Shown one piece after another: positions 18,184-26,968 of a DNA stretch of 64,000 nucleotides. The stretch is taken from NCBI GenBank assembly GCA_949283255.1, contig CASDRS010000002.1:62320-126319 (forward strand), read 5' to 3'. The stretch comes from an uncultured bacterium (GTDB lineage Bacteria > Cyanobacteriota > Vampirovibrionia > Gastranaerophilales > Gastranaerophilaceae). The translations under genes and the position numbers were made by a program. Position 1 is the stretch's first letter, and each line of letters starts with the position of its first letter. The notes beneath the pieces are model-generated. The model had not been told where the DNA came from. It ran no database searches and saw only the letters and a list, made by a program, of their open reading frames with translations.

Positions 18184-18235
18184 ACTTACCAAATAACAAG
18201 AATGCACAAATTGGTATAATACTTACCAAAAAGTA
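18184..18235. promoter_or_regulatory. Candidate HxlR operator/promoter region
   Basis: ACTTACCAAA occurs twice, at 18184-18193 and 18221-18230. The second copy forms an inverted repeat TTGGTA/TACCAA (18211-18216 / 18224-18229) overlapping a TATAAT at 18215-18220. The region lies between the divergent MBL-hydrolase and hxlR-type genes. Confidence 0.5.
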
Positions 18236-18249
18236 AGTAAGGAGTAATA

Positions 18250-18531
18250 ATGGTAAAACAAAGACCCACAGAATATAAATGTCCACTAGAAGCAACAATG
18301 GATATAATTGGTGGAAAATACAAAGGAGTAATCATAGGACACCTGATAGACAAAACTCTAAGATACAGTGAATTGCAGAAACTAATATCACATGCAACAC
18401 CCAAAATGCTAATTCAACAACTAAAAGAACTTGAGAAGGACAACATAATAAAACGAAAACTCTATCCGGTAGTACCACCTAAAACAGAATATTCACTAAC
18501 AGAAAGAGGCAAAAAACTAATACCTGTGTAA
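18250..18531 (+). CDS. HxlR-family winged-helix transcriptional regulator
   Basis: This 93-aa protein is short but complete for the family. It contains KCPLEATMDIIGGKYKGVIIGHL (Cys11 at the usual sensing position), then LRYSELQKLI, TPKMLIQQLKELEKDNII as recognition helix and wing, and YSLTERGKKLIPV. HxlR proteins usually respond to reactive electrophiles or aldehydes through the N-terminal Cys; whether this one does is inference. GGAG precedes the ATG. It probably regulates itself and the divergent MBL hydrolase. Confidence 0.88.
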   Translation: MVKQRPTEYKCPLEATMDIIGGKYKGVIIGHLIDKTLRYSELQKLISHATPKMLIQQLKELEKDNIIKRKLYPVVPPKTEYSLTERGKKLIPV

Positions 18532-18791
18532 TTTTTCTTGCCGTTTGACTTGTTTTCACAGTTAGTTTGATTTTAACATGTGTCCCAGGTTGAAAAAAAA
18601 CAAACCCTTATGATTTATGTAATTAAAGACATAATTTGCTTTTACATACTCATCTTAACTCTTTACTAATCAGATTTCAAGGTGTTTTGTTTGTCCTATT
18701 CATAACAATTTCGAATATTAGGCTGATTTGGATTTTGTGGCTATAATATTTTAAAAATCGACCTACTATCTGGAAATGTTTCAAAATATTT
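18532..18791. other. Intergenic region between hxlR-type gene and defence block
   Basis: About 260 bp with no gene, no clear hairpin terminator and no copy of the tRNA-Ser 3' end that would mark an attachment site. Nothing further seen. Confidence 0.6.
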
Positions 18792-19331
18792 TTACTTAAC
18801 CTTATCAATCTCTTTTATAAGAATTTTAAATGATTTATAAAAATATATAAATTCTTTTTTAATTTGTGTTAAACTCATTTGTCCACCTCTTAAAATATTT
18901 ATATCGGCATATGTGTGAGCATTTTTATTGCGCTTCTTTGACATTTCATTTAACTCATTTATAAAAGCACTCCTCTTTCCTTTATCATAAGAATTAGCCA
19001 AATTTGTAAATTTATTTTTACCTAAACAAAATATAAGACAGTCCTTAACGTTTCTTTCGTTATAACTGTAACAAGATGAAATATATCGTTCAATTAATTC
19101 CTTTTCATTTTCTGTAGTACCAAGAGATATATAGATTTCATCCAAGGTTTCTTCTAACCATCCTGAGAACTCCAACAAAGCTAATTTTAGTAATAAACAT
19201 TGATTATTGGTTTCTTTTTCGGATGATACATAATCTTTTTTTATGCTTGCATTTTTTTCATTATTGACAGAATTTTCGAACATTTGTTCTAAACACTTAA
19301 AATTCCTTCTAAAAGTACTCGTCTTTATCAT
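18792..19331 (-). CDS. HEPN-domain protein (predicted RNase, DUF262 partner)
   Basis: A 179-aa all-helical protein with the HEPN catalytic pattern R-x4-H: R134 to H139 in KKRNKNAHTY. The preceding LLKLALLEFSGWLEETLDEIY helix fits the RiboL-PSP/MAE_28990-type HEPN layout. HEPN proteins are typically metal-independent RNases in toxin-antitoxin and defence systems. Its ATG overlaps the stop of the DUF262 gene by one base (TAATG), so the two products are probably made in fixed ratio. It is the last gene of the four-gene defence block. Confidence 0.75.
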   Translation of the reverse strand: MIKTSTFRRNFKCLEQMFENSVNNEKNASIKKDYVSSEKETNNQCLLLKLALLEFSGWLEETLDEIYISLGTTENEKELIERYISSCYSYNERNVKDCLIFCLGKNKFTNLANSYDKGKRSAFINELNEMSKKRNKNAHTYADINILRGGQMSLTQIKKEFIYFYKSFKILIKEIDKVK

Positions 19332-20410
19332 TATTCTCCAAAAATTCTTCTAGCTGCATTATATCTCTCTAATAATTGAGCTTTGTTTGAAGTTCCAGCC
19401 TTTAATTTGTCTGGTACAAATGCAATATCACTCATCAAAGTTGTATATAAATTTTGCAATTCAACATCTGATTTATCTTTGCAATTATTTATATTTTTAC
19501 TTATTCCATATAAAATAGCATCGACGTATACATTTCTTGCAGAATCCAGTTTTATTTTACTTGCAATATTGATAGTGTTTAAAAACAATTTTTTTTGTTT
19601 TGCTAACCATGAATCATTTTCATTTTGGTGTTCTGCGAGGAAATCACTCATGAATACTGATAGTTTATTCTCATAATGTTCTAACTTATAATGCATACAA
19701 AAGAATAATAGGATTCTTTCTGGACCTTTCATTCTTTTATCATTTGCTAATTTTTCAACCCAATTACACCAGTTTGTATTTTTATTGCAGTCATTAATTA
19801 ATTCTATGAAATTTCCTCTATATACACAATTTCGTATTTCTTGATTATTAAGTTTAAGACCACCCGTATTTAAACGTTGAAATATCCTATAAATATATGT
19901 TAAATTGTCTTTTCTTGTATAGTCGCATTTTATTACATTGATTGGTATTGATAAATTACCCACTGCTTTGAATACTTCAGGATTATTTTCATGAATTTCT
20001 TTTAATGTTTTTCCAGAAATTCTCGGGTCAACATCTTCTAAGTCTGACAATTTATAATCTAGATTATTTTTTGATAAAAAATCAAATATTACCCCAGTTC
20101 TTTGTTTTCCATCAATAGCTATATAGGAATCATTGGCATCAACACTAAAGCACATACTTGGGATGGGAAGTTTTTTAAGTAGTGAATCAATAAAACGAGT
20201 TTTTTGTGGTAATTCCCACACATCCTCTCTTTGAAAATCTGGAGTTCTACTTAAATCATTGTCTGATAACATTCTAACAATGTCATAACAAGACCTTGTT
20301 TCTGTATATGAATAAATATTCTGAGGAGGAATTGCGTAGCTATACTCTTCATTTTCTAATTCCTCTTCTTCTCTATTGAGTTGTAAATCCAATTCACTAT
20401 CTATTGGCAT
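19331..20410 (-). CDS. DUF262 (GmrSD N-terminal/ParB-like) defence protein
   Basis: This 359-aa protein carries the DUF262 signatures: FQREDVWELPQKTRFIDSLL (59-78), IAIDGKQR (97-104) and FQRLNTGGLKLNNQEIRN (177-194). In GmrSD type IV restriction systems this domain binds NTP and drives a fused or partner DUF1524 HNH nuclease. Here no DUF1524 region is present, and the C-terminal half is helical only. The partner instead appears to be the overlapping HEPN gene. An AAGGAG ribosome site lies in the 10-bp gap after the methyltransferase. A role in phage defence or as regulator of the neighbouring R-M is inference. Confidence 0.82.
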   Translation of the reverse strand: MPIDSELDLQLNREEEELENEEYSYAIPPQNIYSYTETRSCYDIVRMLSDNDLSRTPDFQREDVWELPQKTRFIDSLLKKLPIPSMCFSVDANDSYIAIDGKQRTGVIFDFLSKNNLDYKLSDLEDVDPRISGKTLKEIHENNPEVFKAVGNLSIPINVIKCDYTRKDNLTYIYRIFQRLNTGGLKLNNQEIRNCVYRGNFIELINDCNKNTNWCNWVEKLANDKRMKGPERILLFFCMHYKLEHYENKLSVFMSDFLAEHQNENDSWLAKQKKLFLNTINIASKIKLDSARNVYVDAILYGISKNINNCKDKSDVELQNLYTTLMSDIAFVPDKLKAGTSNKAQLLERYNAARRIFGE

Positions 20411-20420
20411 AATTTCTCCT

Positions 20421-21455
20421 TTATAAATTTACTAAGATTTTATTTTCAATTTTTAACTCAGTTAATAATGGTAATAAATCTTGCATGATTTTCTTGGCAA
20501 GTGCATAAGCCATATTTACTGGAACGGCATTACCGACCATTTTGTATCCATTCGTTATGTTAGAATATTTAAATATAAAATCATCTGGAAATGTCTGGAT
20601 TCTTGCACATTCTCTTATAGAAAGTCTTCTATATAGATATTCTTTTCCTTTTACAAACTCTCGTTTATTTTGTTCCACAAATGTCATTTTAGGTGCTTGC
20701 GGATGCAGGGGAGCATGGCGCCCACCAGCTTGAATAGTAAAAGAAGGTTCATCCCAAGCTCTAACTCTGTTTCTTGACATAAATATCGTTGAAAATCCGC
20801 CTATCATATATTCATGATTAGGAATTTTGCATACAGTTCCATTTGTGTAATTTTTTTCTTTTGCAGGAATTGCAGAAGTTTTTAAATCCCATATAGCATC
20901 TTTTAATACTGGTTTGTATTCTTGAATTTCAGGGAATTCAAAAGTCAAATTTAAGTCTTTTCTATATCCTACAAAAATAACCCTTTTTCTATCTTGTGGG
21001 ACATTATAGTTATTTGCATTAATAAGTTTAAAACTTAAATTGTATCCTGATTCTTCAAACATTTTTTTTATATTAGCTAGAGCTTCTGAATGTCTTTGAG
21101 CAAGCATACCTTCGACATTTTCAGCTAAAAAAAATAGTGGTTTTTTTGCTCTTAAAATTCTGATAAATTCGTAAAATAGTTTACCTCTTGCATCATCAAT
21201 TCCACGTAAAGAACCTGCTTCAGACCAACTTTGACATGGCGGACCTCCAATAATACCAATACAATCTGGAACATCTGTAGAAGGGACATCACAAATGCTC
21301 CTTTTTTCTAAAAATGTATCAGGGAAATTATATTGAAAGGTTTCCCAAATAGTCGAATCATACTCATTGGCCCATATAATATCAAATCCAGCCTGTTCAA
21401 AGCCTTTATCCAAACCACCAGCGCCGGAAAATAAACTTACTACACGTTTATCCAT
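20421..21455 (-). CDS. DNA (cytosine-5) methyltransferase of a type II R-M system
   Basis: A complete 344-aa C5-methyltransferase that protects host DNA. Motif I is [18 protein letters not shown] (8-24), motif IV is GGPPCQSWS with catalytic C74, motif VI is ENVEGM (112-117), motif VIII is [11 protein letters not shown] (154-164), and motif X is [20 protein letters not shown]. The target-recognition region between VIII and IX is compact. Its start overlaps the restriction gene's stop by 8 bp. If the partner is NgoPII-like the site would be GGCC, but this cannot be read from sequence. Confidence 0.95.
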   Translation of the reverse strand: MDKRVVSLFSGAGGLDKGFEQAGFDIIWANEYDSTIWETFQYNFPDTFLEKRSICDVPSTDVPDCIGIIGGPPCQSWSEAGSLRGIDDARGKLFYEFIRILRAKKPLFFLAENVEGMLAQRHSEALANIKKMFEESGYNLSFKLINANNYNVPQDRKRVIFVGYRKDLNLTFEFPEIQEYKPVLKDAIWDLKTSAIPAKEKNYTNGTVCKIPNHEYMIGGFSTIFMSRNRVRAWDEPSFTIQAGGRHAPLHPQAPKMTFVEQNKREFVKGKEYLYRRLSIRECARIQTFPDDFIFKYSNITNGYKMVGNAVPVNMAYALAKKIMQDLLPLLTELKIENKILVNL

Positions 21456-22299
21456 AATAAAACTCCATAAACTTAACTGGTATTAATTGTGCCGGATTAT
21501 TAGGATTTCTTATTTGAATGTCATGTATAAAAAATTTATCATTAACTAAATTATATAAGCTATCTTTGTCTTCTTGTGAAAATTGTTCAAATTTTTCCGT
21601 TTTCATTACACAGTAAAATTTAAAATCTGATAAAATGCTTTGTTTGGGAATATAATCAAAGACTTTTTTAGGATGAAAAATTGACCACATACCTCTAACT
21701 CTTAAATCTGTAATTCCTAATGGATCAACTTTTTTAATTTTACCTAATTCATTAGTTTCGGCTAACTCAATATTTGGAATTGAATGCAGACCATTTATAA
21801 TGGTATCTTTTATTCTTTCATAAATTTCTTTATCCGCCGCATAACAATCACCATATACAAACCACAATTCCTTTAAGTGTGTATCTGTTGTATTGCCAAC
21901 AATGTAAATAATATCTTTTACATTCCATTCTTCGCAGTTTCGGCAATTTGAAGTAATCATTGTACTGTCAGCATAAAGTTTATCTTTTGGGTAAGAACTA
22001 TTCAAGGCTAAGGCATTTGCATTTCCTTGAACTTTTTTTACTTCAATTGCATCGCCATTTTTCAAAATTATATCGGGAGGGTTATTTTGATTACCCGTAT
22101 ATGAAAAAACTTCTTGATACTGTTGCATTTTAAGATATTCATCGTTACAAAATAAAGTTCCGGCAAATAAATCTTTTACATATTTTTCTAATGCATTTCC
22201 GACACCATTAACTCTATTTCGACCAGAGTAATGTGATACTATAGAAAAGATTGGATTCTCAACTAAATTTTTAATCGCAATTAATACATTTGAACTCAT
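21448..22299 (-). CDS. Type II restriction endonuclease, NgoPII-like
   Basis: A 283-aa nuclease with a PD-(D/E)xK active site: P75-D76 then E86-V-K88 in [17 protein letters not shown]. Downstream are [11 protein letters not shown] and a [17 protein letters not shown] segment with two Cys, features I associate with the NgoPII family. First gene of the defence operon, so cleavage capacity is transcribed before protection unless a separate methyltransferase promoter exists. The block sits on the 3' side of tRNA-Ser, a common entry point for acquired DNA, though no att repeat or integrase is visible. Confidence 0.8.
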   Translation of the reverse strand: MSSNVLIAIKNLVENPIFSIVSHYSGRNRVNGVGNALEKYVKDLFAGTLFCNDEYLKMQQYQEVFSYTGNQNNPPDIILKNGDAIEVKKVQGNANALALNSSYPKDKLYADSTMITSNCRNCEEWNVKDIIYIVGNTTDTHLKELWFVYGDCYAADKEIYERIKDTIINGLHSIPNIELAETNELGKIKKVDPLGITDLRVRGMWSIFHPKKVFDYIPKQSILSDFKFYCVMKTEKFEQFSQEDKDSLYNLVNDKFFIHDIQIRNPNNPAQLIPVKFMEFYYG

Positions 22300-22418
22300 T
22301 TATTTATCTTCCCCTATTATTATATATTATACTGGAAACAAGAATTCAGCTTTATATGTTAAGTTATATTATAAAATGTTGTCGCAAATCAAACGTAAAT
22401 TGTTAAATTTTTAATTCC

Positions 22419-22541
22419 CTGCACAACTGGACTTTACCAAATAATCATTTTATCCGTACACTTCAAAATCGGTACGTAATTCAGCTATATTAAGAAAATC
22501 TCAATCTATCCGTACAGTCCGAAAAAAGTCCAGTTGTGCAG
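22419..22541. repeat. 17-bp perfect inverted repeat enclosing 89 bp
   Basis: The left arm (22419-22435, CTGCACAACTGGACTTT) and right arm (22525-22541) are perfect reverse complements. The right arm is followed by TTTGATTTTTTT, so on the plus strand it could form a long stem with a terminator-like tail. No coding sequence is inside. Confidence 0.75.
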
Positions 22542-22645
22542 TTTGATTTTTTTAGTAAACTTAATTTTCCGACCTGAAAACGTCCTCGCAGTGCGGGCTG
22601 TCCAAAATAATCAAAGTATCCGTACAAATCAATCTGGTCGTTAAA
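22441..22645 (+). repeat. Degenerate tandem repeats with TATCCGTACA core
   Basis: The 10-mer TATCCGTACA occurs at 22451, 22507 and 22617, spacings of 56 and 110 (near 2x55). The first and third copies extend on both sides (AAATAATC before, and a C/GGT-CGT-AAATT stretch after). A decayed copy may lie near 22565. The 22300-22740 gap otherwise holds no full gene. Confidence 0.6.
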
Positions 22646-22740
22646 TTACAACCTGCAATCATAGAACTAAATAAATGGGGTCAAAATTATTTAAAAGAAG
22701 AGAACATCCCATGCGCCTACACAAAAGAGATATAAAAAAA

Positions 22741-22828
22741 CAGAGAGGATGGGATTCGAACCCACGGTGGAACATAATCCCACACAACCTTTCCAAGATT
22801 GCACCTTAAACCGCTCGGACACCTCTCT
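22741..22828 (-). tRNA. tRNA-Ser (GGA anticodon)
   Basis: On the minus strand, acceptor AGAGAGG (22828-22822) pairs with CCTCTCT (22748-22742), discriminator G. The anticodon loop TTGGAAA gives GGA. A long variable arm (GTGTGGGATTATGTTCCAC) and T-arm GGGTTCGAATCCC confirm a class II serine tRNA. CCA is not encoded. Confidence 0.95.
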
Positions 22829-22976
22829 ATCTCTTTAATTATGTTTAAGCTTAATCACGAAATAACTTTCATAGACTAAGCTATAGAAATATTCTACTTT
22901 AAAACATTCTTAAAGTAAATAGCTTTGCACCTTATATTATAAGGATAAACAGTAATGTTTATGCTAAACTAACAAT

Positions 22977-24254
22977 ATGGAATTAAAAGTAAACAAAATA
23001 GAACAAGGCCTTCATGGCACAGTAACAATCCCCGCTGACAAATCGATATCACATCGAGCTGTGATGTTTGCATCACTCGCTGATGGAGAATCCATTGTCA
23101 AGAATTTTTCAAAAGGCGAAGACCCTCACTCAACAGTACGAGTGTTTAAATCACTCGGAGTTAATATAGATTTTTTAGATGAACAAACTCTCAAAATAAA
23201 TTCTGACGGCAAACTAAAGTATTCCTCAATCCCTCTTGATTGCGGAAACTCGGGAACAACAATGCGTCTTGTGAGCGGTATATTAGCAGGCGAGAATTTT
23301 CAATCAACATTAATAGGAGACGAGAGCCTCTCAAAACGACCTATGAGACGTATAATAGAACCGCTTGAAATGATGGGGGCAAAAATCAATTCAAAAGACG
23401 GACATGCTCCGCTTATTATTTCAGGACAAAACTTACATTCTATTGACTATGTATCAAAACTTGCCTCAGCTCAGGTGAAATCTTGTATTTTGCTTGCAGG
23501 AATGAATGCTGATGGCACAACAAGCGTTACAGAACCTTATGTATCAAGAAATCACACAGAGCTCATGCTCCGTTATATGGGTGTTAACCTTAATGTTGAA
23601 GGTAAAAAAGTCAGCATAAATAAGTCTAAACCGGAACCCCGAACAATTGAGATATGTGGCGATATCTCCTCTGCAGCCTACTTTATTGTAGCCGCACTAA
23701 TTGTCCCAAACTCAGATATTATCCTCAAAAACGTTGGATTAAATACAACGAGAGACGGCATAATTGAAGTAGCACAAAAAATGGGAGCAAATATAGAAAT
23801 CCTCGACAAACACGAAACTTCAGGCGAAATCGTTGGAGATATAAGAATTAAGACAACCTCAACATTAAAAGGATGCAAAATTGAAGGTGAAATCATTCCG
23901 CGCTTGATAGACGAATTACCTGTAATTGCAGTTCTTGCAACCCAAGCTGAAGGTACTACTGAAATAAGAGATGCTAAAGATCTTAGAAACAAAGAATCTG
24001 ACAGAATAAAAGCCACGGTCAACGAACTCAAAAAGCTTGGTGCAAATATTGAAGAGCTGGAAGACGGATTTATTATACAAGGAAAAACTGAATTAAATGG
24101 CGGCTGCTGCGTTGAAACATACCACGATCACAGACTTGCAATGAGCTTATATGTTGCAGGGTTAATCTGTACAAAAGGCCTGCTAATAAATGGTTTTGAG
24201 TGGGTAAGTATATCATTCCCGGAATTTGAAAAACTTTTTAATTCACTAATGTAA
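22977..24254 (+). CDS. aroA: 3-phosphoshikimate 1-carboxyvinyltransferase (EPSP synthase)
   Basis: This 425-aa enzyme makes EPSP in the shikimate pathway. Conserved segments: PADKSISHRAVMFASLADG (19-37), DCGNSGTTMRLVSGILAG, LSKRPMRRIIEPL, SAQVKSCILLAG, GDISSAAYFIVAA, and DLRNKESDRIKATV plus YHDHRLAMSL at the C-terminal half. Length and motifs fit a complete enzyme. No ribosome site is visible before the ATG; a TATGCT -10-like hexamer ends 11 nt upstream, so the mRNA may be nearly leaderless. The gene looks monocistronic. Confidence 0.95.
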   Translation: MELKVNKIEQGLHGTVTIPADKSISHRAVMFASLADGESIVKNFSKGEDPHSTVRVFKSLGVNIDFLDEQTLKINSDGKLKYSSIPLDCGNSGTTMRLVSGILAGENFQSTLIGDESLSKRPMRRIIEPLEMMGAKINSKDGHAPLIISGQNLHSIDYVSKLASAQVKSCILLAGMNADGTTSVTEPYVSRNHTELMLRYMGVNLNVEGKKVSINKSKPEPRTIEICGDISSAAYFIVAALIVPNSDIILKNVGLNTTRDGIIEVAQKMGANIEILDKHETSGEIVGDIRIKTTSTLKGCKIEGEIIPRLIDELPVIAVLATQAEGTTEIRDAKDLRNKESDRIKATVNELKKLGANIEELEDGFIIQGKTELNGGCCVETYHDHRLAMSLYVAGLICTKGLLINGFEWVSISFPEFEKLFNSLM

Positions 24255-24352
24255 AATATTTGTAACATTTAGCAAATAAAAAGCAATTTCCAAATATGAA
24301 AATTACTTTATAGAAATATAAAGGTTAGTTATATATTTGGAAAGGTAGGGCT

Positions 24353-25402
24353 ATGTCAGTAGATAGCACAGGTTTGGGCAATGGATATCAAAATCCATAT
24401 CAAAATCCACAATTAATGCAACAGTATGCAGCCGCAAATAACGATTTGATGGCAAATTTACACTTTAACGAAATTGAAAAAAGCGGAAGAATTCCTGGAT
24501 TGACAGAAACAGCAGGATCAACATCATTTTGTGGTGGTCCTGAAACAGACACATTTGAAAAGTCTTCTTCCGGCCCAGGATTAGCAGGGACAGTAGGTCT
24601 CGCAACTGCCGGCGGTTTAACTGGAGGTGCAGGCGGTTACTGGTTACTCAGCAACCCTATAAAAGATTTGAAAGAAAAGACCCTTAATGCGGACTTTTAC
24701 AAAGCAATAGATAAAGCAGATTTAGGCGAAGAAATCAAAGCTGCACAAGCAAAACTCAAAAACACAAAAGGCTACAACCTTGCTCAACTTGCCAAAGCAA
24801 AGAGTTTTGACGAATTGCCGGATGAAGTAAAAACATTCTTAAAAAACAATAATCTGGATAAATTATCACCTGAAGAAGCTAAGGGATTAATCAAAGCAAC
24901 AGGTAAAAAAGTGGACGACTTTGAGCTTAACAAAGTAGCCGAAAGAGTCACCAAAAAATTTAAAGGTACACAGCATTACAATAACATAATCAAAGCTAGT
25001 ACAGACGGACAAATATTGAAAAATATCAATGAGGCAAAAAATCTCGATGAATTAAAAGCTGTAATACTAAAAAATAAAGACTTCTTTGAAATAAAAGGAA
25101 CTGAAGCCGAAATTGCACAAAAAGTAGAAGCGCTTGCGGCAAAGGGTAAAACTGCCGTAGCAGACGATGCCGGAAAGATTATTACTAATGCAGAAGATTT
25201 TGTACTAAAGAAAAAATCAAATATCTTTAAAAACATAGGTACAGACGGCAAACTACTTGAATCCGCAGATGATGCAACAAAAGCATTGTTCAAAGATTTT
25301 AAATGGCAGCAAGCTAAGAAATACGGGAAATGGGGCGCAATCGTCGCCGGTGGCCTCGCAGTACTGTATGGATTATTCGGCGGCAATTCCCAAAAGGCTT
25401 AG
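24353..25402 (+). CDS. Hypothetical protein with Gly-rich and C-terminal membrane segments
   Basis: This 349-aa protein is not recognised. Residues 1-70 are polar and Asn/Gln-rich and include GSTSFCGGP, one of the recurring SFG-type motifs. Residues 75-99 are a Gly/Ala hydrophobic stretch (GTVGLATAGGLTGGAGGYW). Residues 105-320 are charged helices with repeated 'L.ELP/EIK..A..LA' patterns. Residues 330-346 (WGAIVAGGLAVLYGLFG) form a C-terminal transmembrane segment. No signal peptide. A GGAAAGG ribosome site is present. No function is proposed. Confidence 0.65.
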   Translation: MSVDSTGLGNGYQNPYQNPQLMQQYAAANNDLMANLHFNEIEKSGRIPGLTETAGSTSFCGGPETDTFEKSSSGPGLAGTVGLATAGGLTGGAGGYWLLSNPIKDLKEKTLNADFYKAIDKADLGEEIKAAQAKLKNTKGYNLAQLAKAKSFDELPDEVKTFLKNNNLDKLSPEEAKGLIKATGKKVDDFELNKVAERVTKKFKGTQHYNNIIKASTDGQILKNINEAKNLDELKAVILKNKDFFEIKGTEAEIAQKVEALAAKGKTAVADDAGKIITNAEDFVLKKKSNIFKNIGTDGKLLESADDATKALFKDFKWQQAKKYGKWGAIVAGGLAVLYGLFGGNSQKA

Positions 25403-25441
25403 TAAATATACATACCACCCTTTCTCTAATTAACTAAAAAC

Positions 25442-25475
25442 AAAAAAAGCATCCTCCTTAATTTAAGGAGGATGC
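25442..25475 (-). terminator. Intrinsic terminator of the LCP gene
   Basis: A near-perfect 13-bp palindromic stem (25449-25475, GCATCCTCCTTAA and its complement). On the minus strand it is followed by seven T (plus-strand A-run 25442-25448). Confidence 0.85.
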
Positions 25476-25503
25476 ATATTTTATAAATACATACAAAATC
25501 AAA

Positions 25504-26865
25504 TTACTTGCCTGCAACTACAACAGTAAAATCACTGTTTGCGCACGGATACATGCCTGGCTCATAAACAAACTGATATCCAGAAACTGAAGGCGACTGC
25601 TTCTTCAAGTAATTAAAGTATTCGTTTGTAACTTTAGCAGAATGAGCCAAAAATTGTGAGTGAGTTCTTGATATATGAGACTTACAAACAACATTAATAC
25701 CTGCTGCAGAAAGTTCATTAATCAATTGTTGAGCCTCTGCAGTTTTTGCCTCAGTATAAACAACAGAAGCACTCATCTGAGTAGTTTCATCAGGCTGAAC
25801 CTTATCACGATAAATTAATCTGTCAACAACTTCCTGAGTCTTTTCAGGATCCAAAATCCAATAACTTATATGGCCTTTTTTATTTGGAGCCCCCGGAAGA
25901 GTTGCTATCTCTATCTTATCCATATCAAGGTGCTTAGCCATCATAGCAAATTGACTCAATTCGTAGAAAGACATATTTGTCTTTACATATTTTCTTGCAA
26001 CACCGACAATTTCAGGAATCTTTGCAACTGTCTCAGGCTTCTTCAATTCATCTAACACACCGCGTAAAAACCATTGTTGACGATGAGTTCTACCAATATC
26101 ACCCATAGGATCGTGTCTGAATCTCAAATATCCGACAGCCTCTGTAGGAGATAAGTGATGTACCCCTTTAGTTAAGTGGATATGAAGCTTACCAGAATAA
26201 TCATCATAATTCATATTTTTTTCAACATAAACATTTACACCGCCTAAAGCTTCAACTATACTCTTAACGGCATTATCATGTACCATAATATATCTATCAA
26301 CTTTAACCCCAAGAGTATCTTCAACAGTTTTTATAGTCATACCGACACCACCAATAGCATGGGCAGCATTAATCTTCTGGATTCCATGATTTCCAGGTAA
26401 ATATACCTTACTGTCTCTCGGAATAGATATAGCATTTACAGACTTCGTTCTAGGGTCGATATTTACCAAAATAATTGTATCAGTACGGGTGCCAGTCCAC
26501 AAATCATTAGGATTATCGCTAGCATCAACACCTAACAACAAAACATTTTGACGTCTTGGACCAAACGGCAATACAAAATCGGCATTCGCTTTATTAGCAT
26601 TATCACTTGCCATTTTATCGAAGAATTTGGTAATAGGAGAATCTTCTCCAAAAGTATTTTTACAAAAATCAGTATTCATACCGATATAGAACAAACAAAC
26701 CAACACTGCGAGAAAGAATAACGCAATCATGACAAACATTCTGATAACTACAGCCTGTCTTTGTTGTTGTCTCTTTATCTCATTTAAATAAGCCTTATTT
26801 TTATCTTTTTTTGAGGATACACCCCTTTTGTTCTGATTATTATTTATCTGTCTGTATACTGTCAT
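25504..26865 (-). CDS. LytR-CpsA-Psr (LCP) family protein with LytR_C domain
   Basis: A 453-aa protein that probably attaches a lipid-linked glycan to cell wall or a surface polymer. A basic cytosolic N-terminus is followed by one transmembrane helix (about 42-63). The LCP domain shows NVLLLGVDASD, GTRTDTIILVNIDP, SIPRDSKVYLPG, INAAHAIGG and YLRFRHDPMGDIGRTHRQQ, including the conserved Arg/Asp residues. A LytR_C-type domain (about 360-452) ends the protein. A terminator follows it. Confidence 0.9.
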   Translation of the reverse strand: MTVYRQINNNQNKRGVSSKKDKNKAYLNEIKRQQQRQAVVIRMFVMIALFFLAVLVCLFYIGMNTDFCKNTFGEDSPITKFFDKMASDNANKANADFVLPFGPRRQNVLLLGVDASDNPNDLWTGTRTDTIILVNIDPRTKSVNAISIPRDSKVYLPGNHGIQKINAAHAIGGVGMTIKTVEDTLGVKVDRYIMVHDNAVKSIVEALGGVNVYVEKNMNYDDYSGKLHIHLTKGVHHLSPTEAVGYLRFRHDPMGDIGRTHRQQWFLRGVLDELKKPETVAKIPEIVGVARKYVKTNMSFYELSQFAMMAKHLDMDKIEIATLPGAPNKKGHISYWILDPEKTQEVVDRLIYRDKVQPDETTQMSASVVYTEAKTAEAQQLINELSAAGINVVCKSHISRTHSQFLAHSAKVTNEYFNYLKKQSPSVSGYQFVYEPGMYPCANSDFTVVVAGK

Positions 26866-26968
26866 TTCCCTCTTACCTATTTATTATCAATCAGCTAAGT
26901 AATATAATACCCTAAAAATAAAAAATTAACAAAACCGAACTAAAAAATACACTAAACTATTGATATAA

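Noticed and set aside
22441-22645. CRISPR array from the TATCCGTACA repeats
   Set aside because: Only a 10-bp core is conserved, copies are three, spacing is irregular (56 and 110), and no cas gene is present.
18792-22828. Integrated element with tRNA-Ser attachment sites
   Set aside because: The block lies on the 3' side of the tRNA, but no repeat of the tRNA end and no integrase were found.
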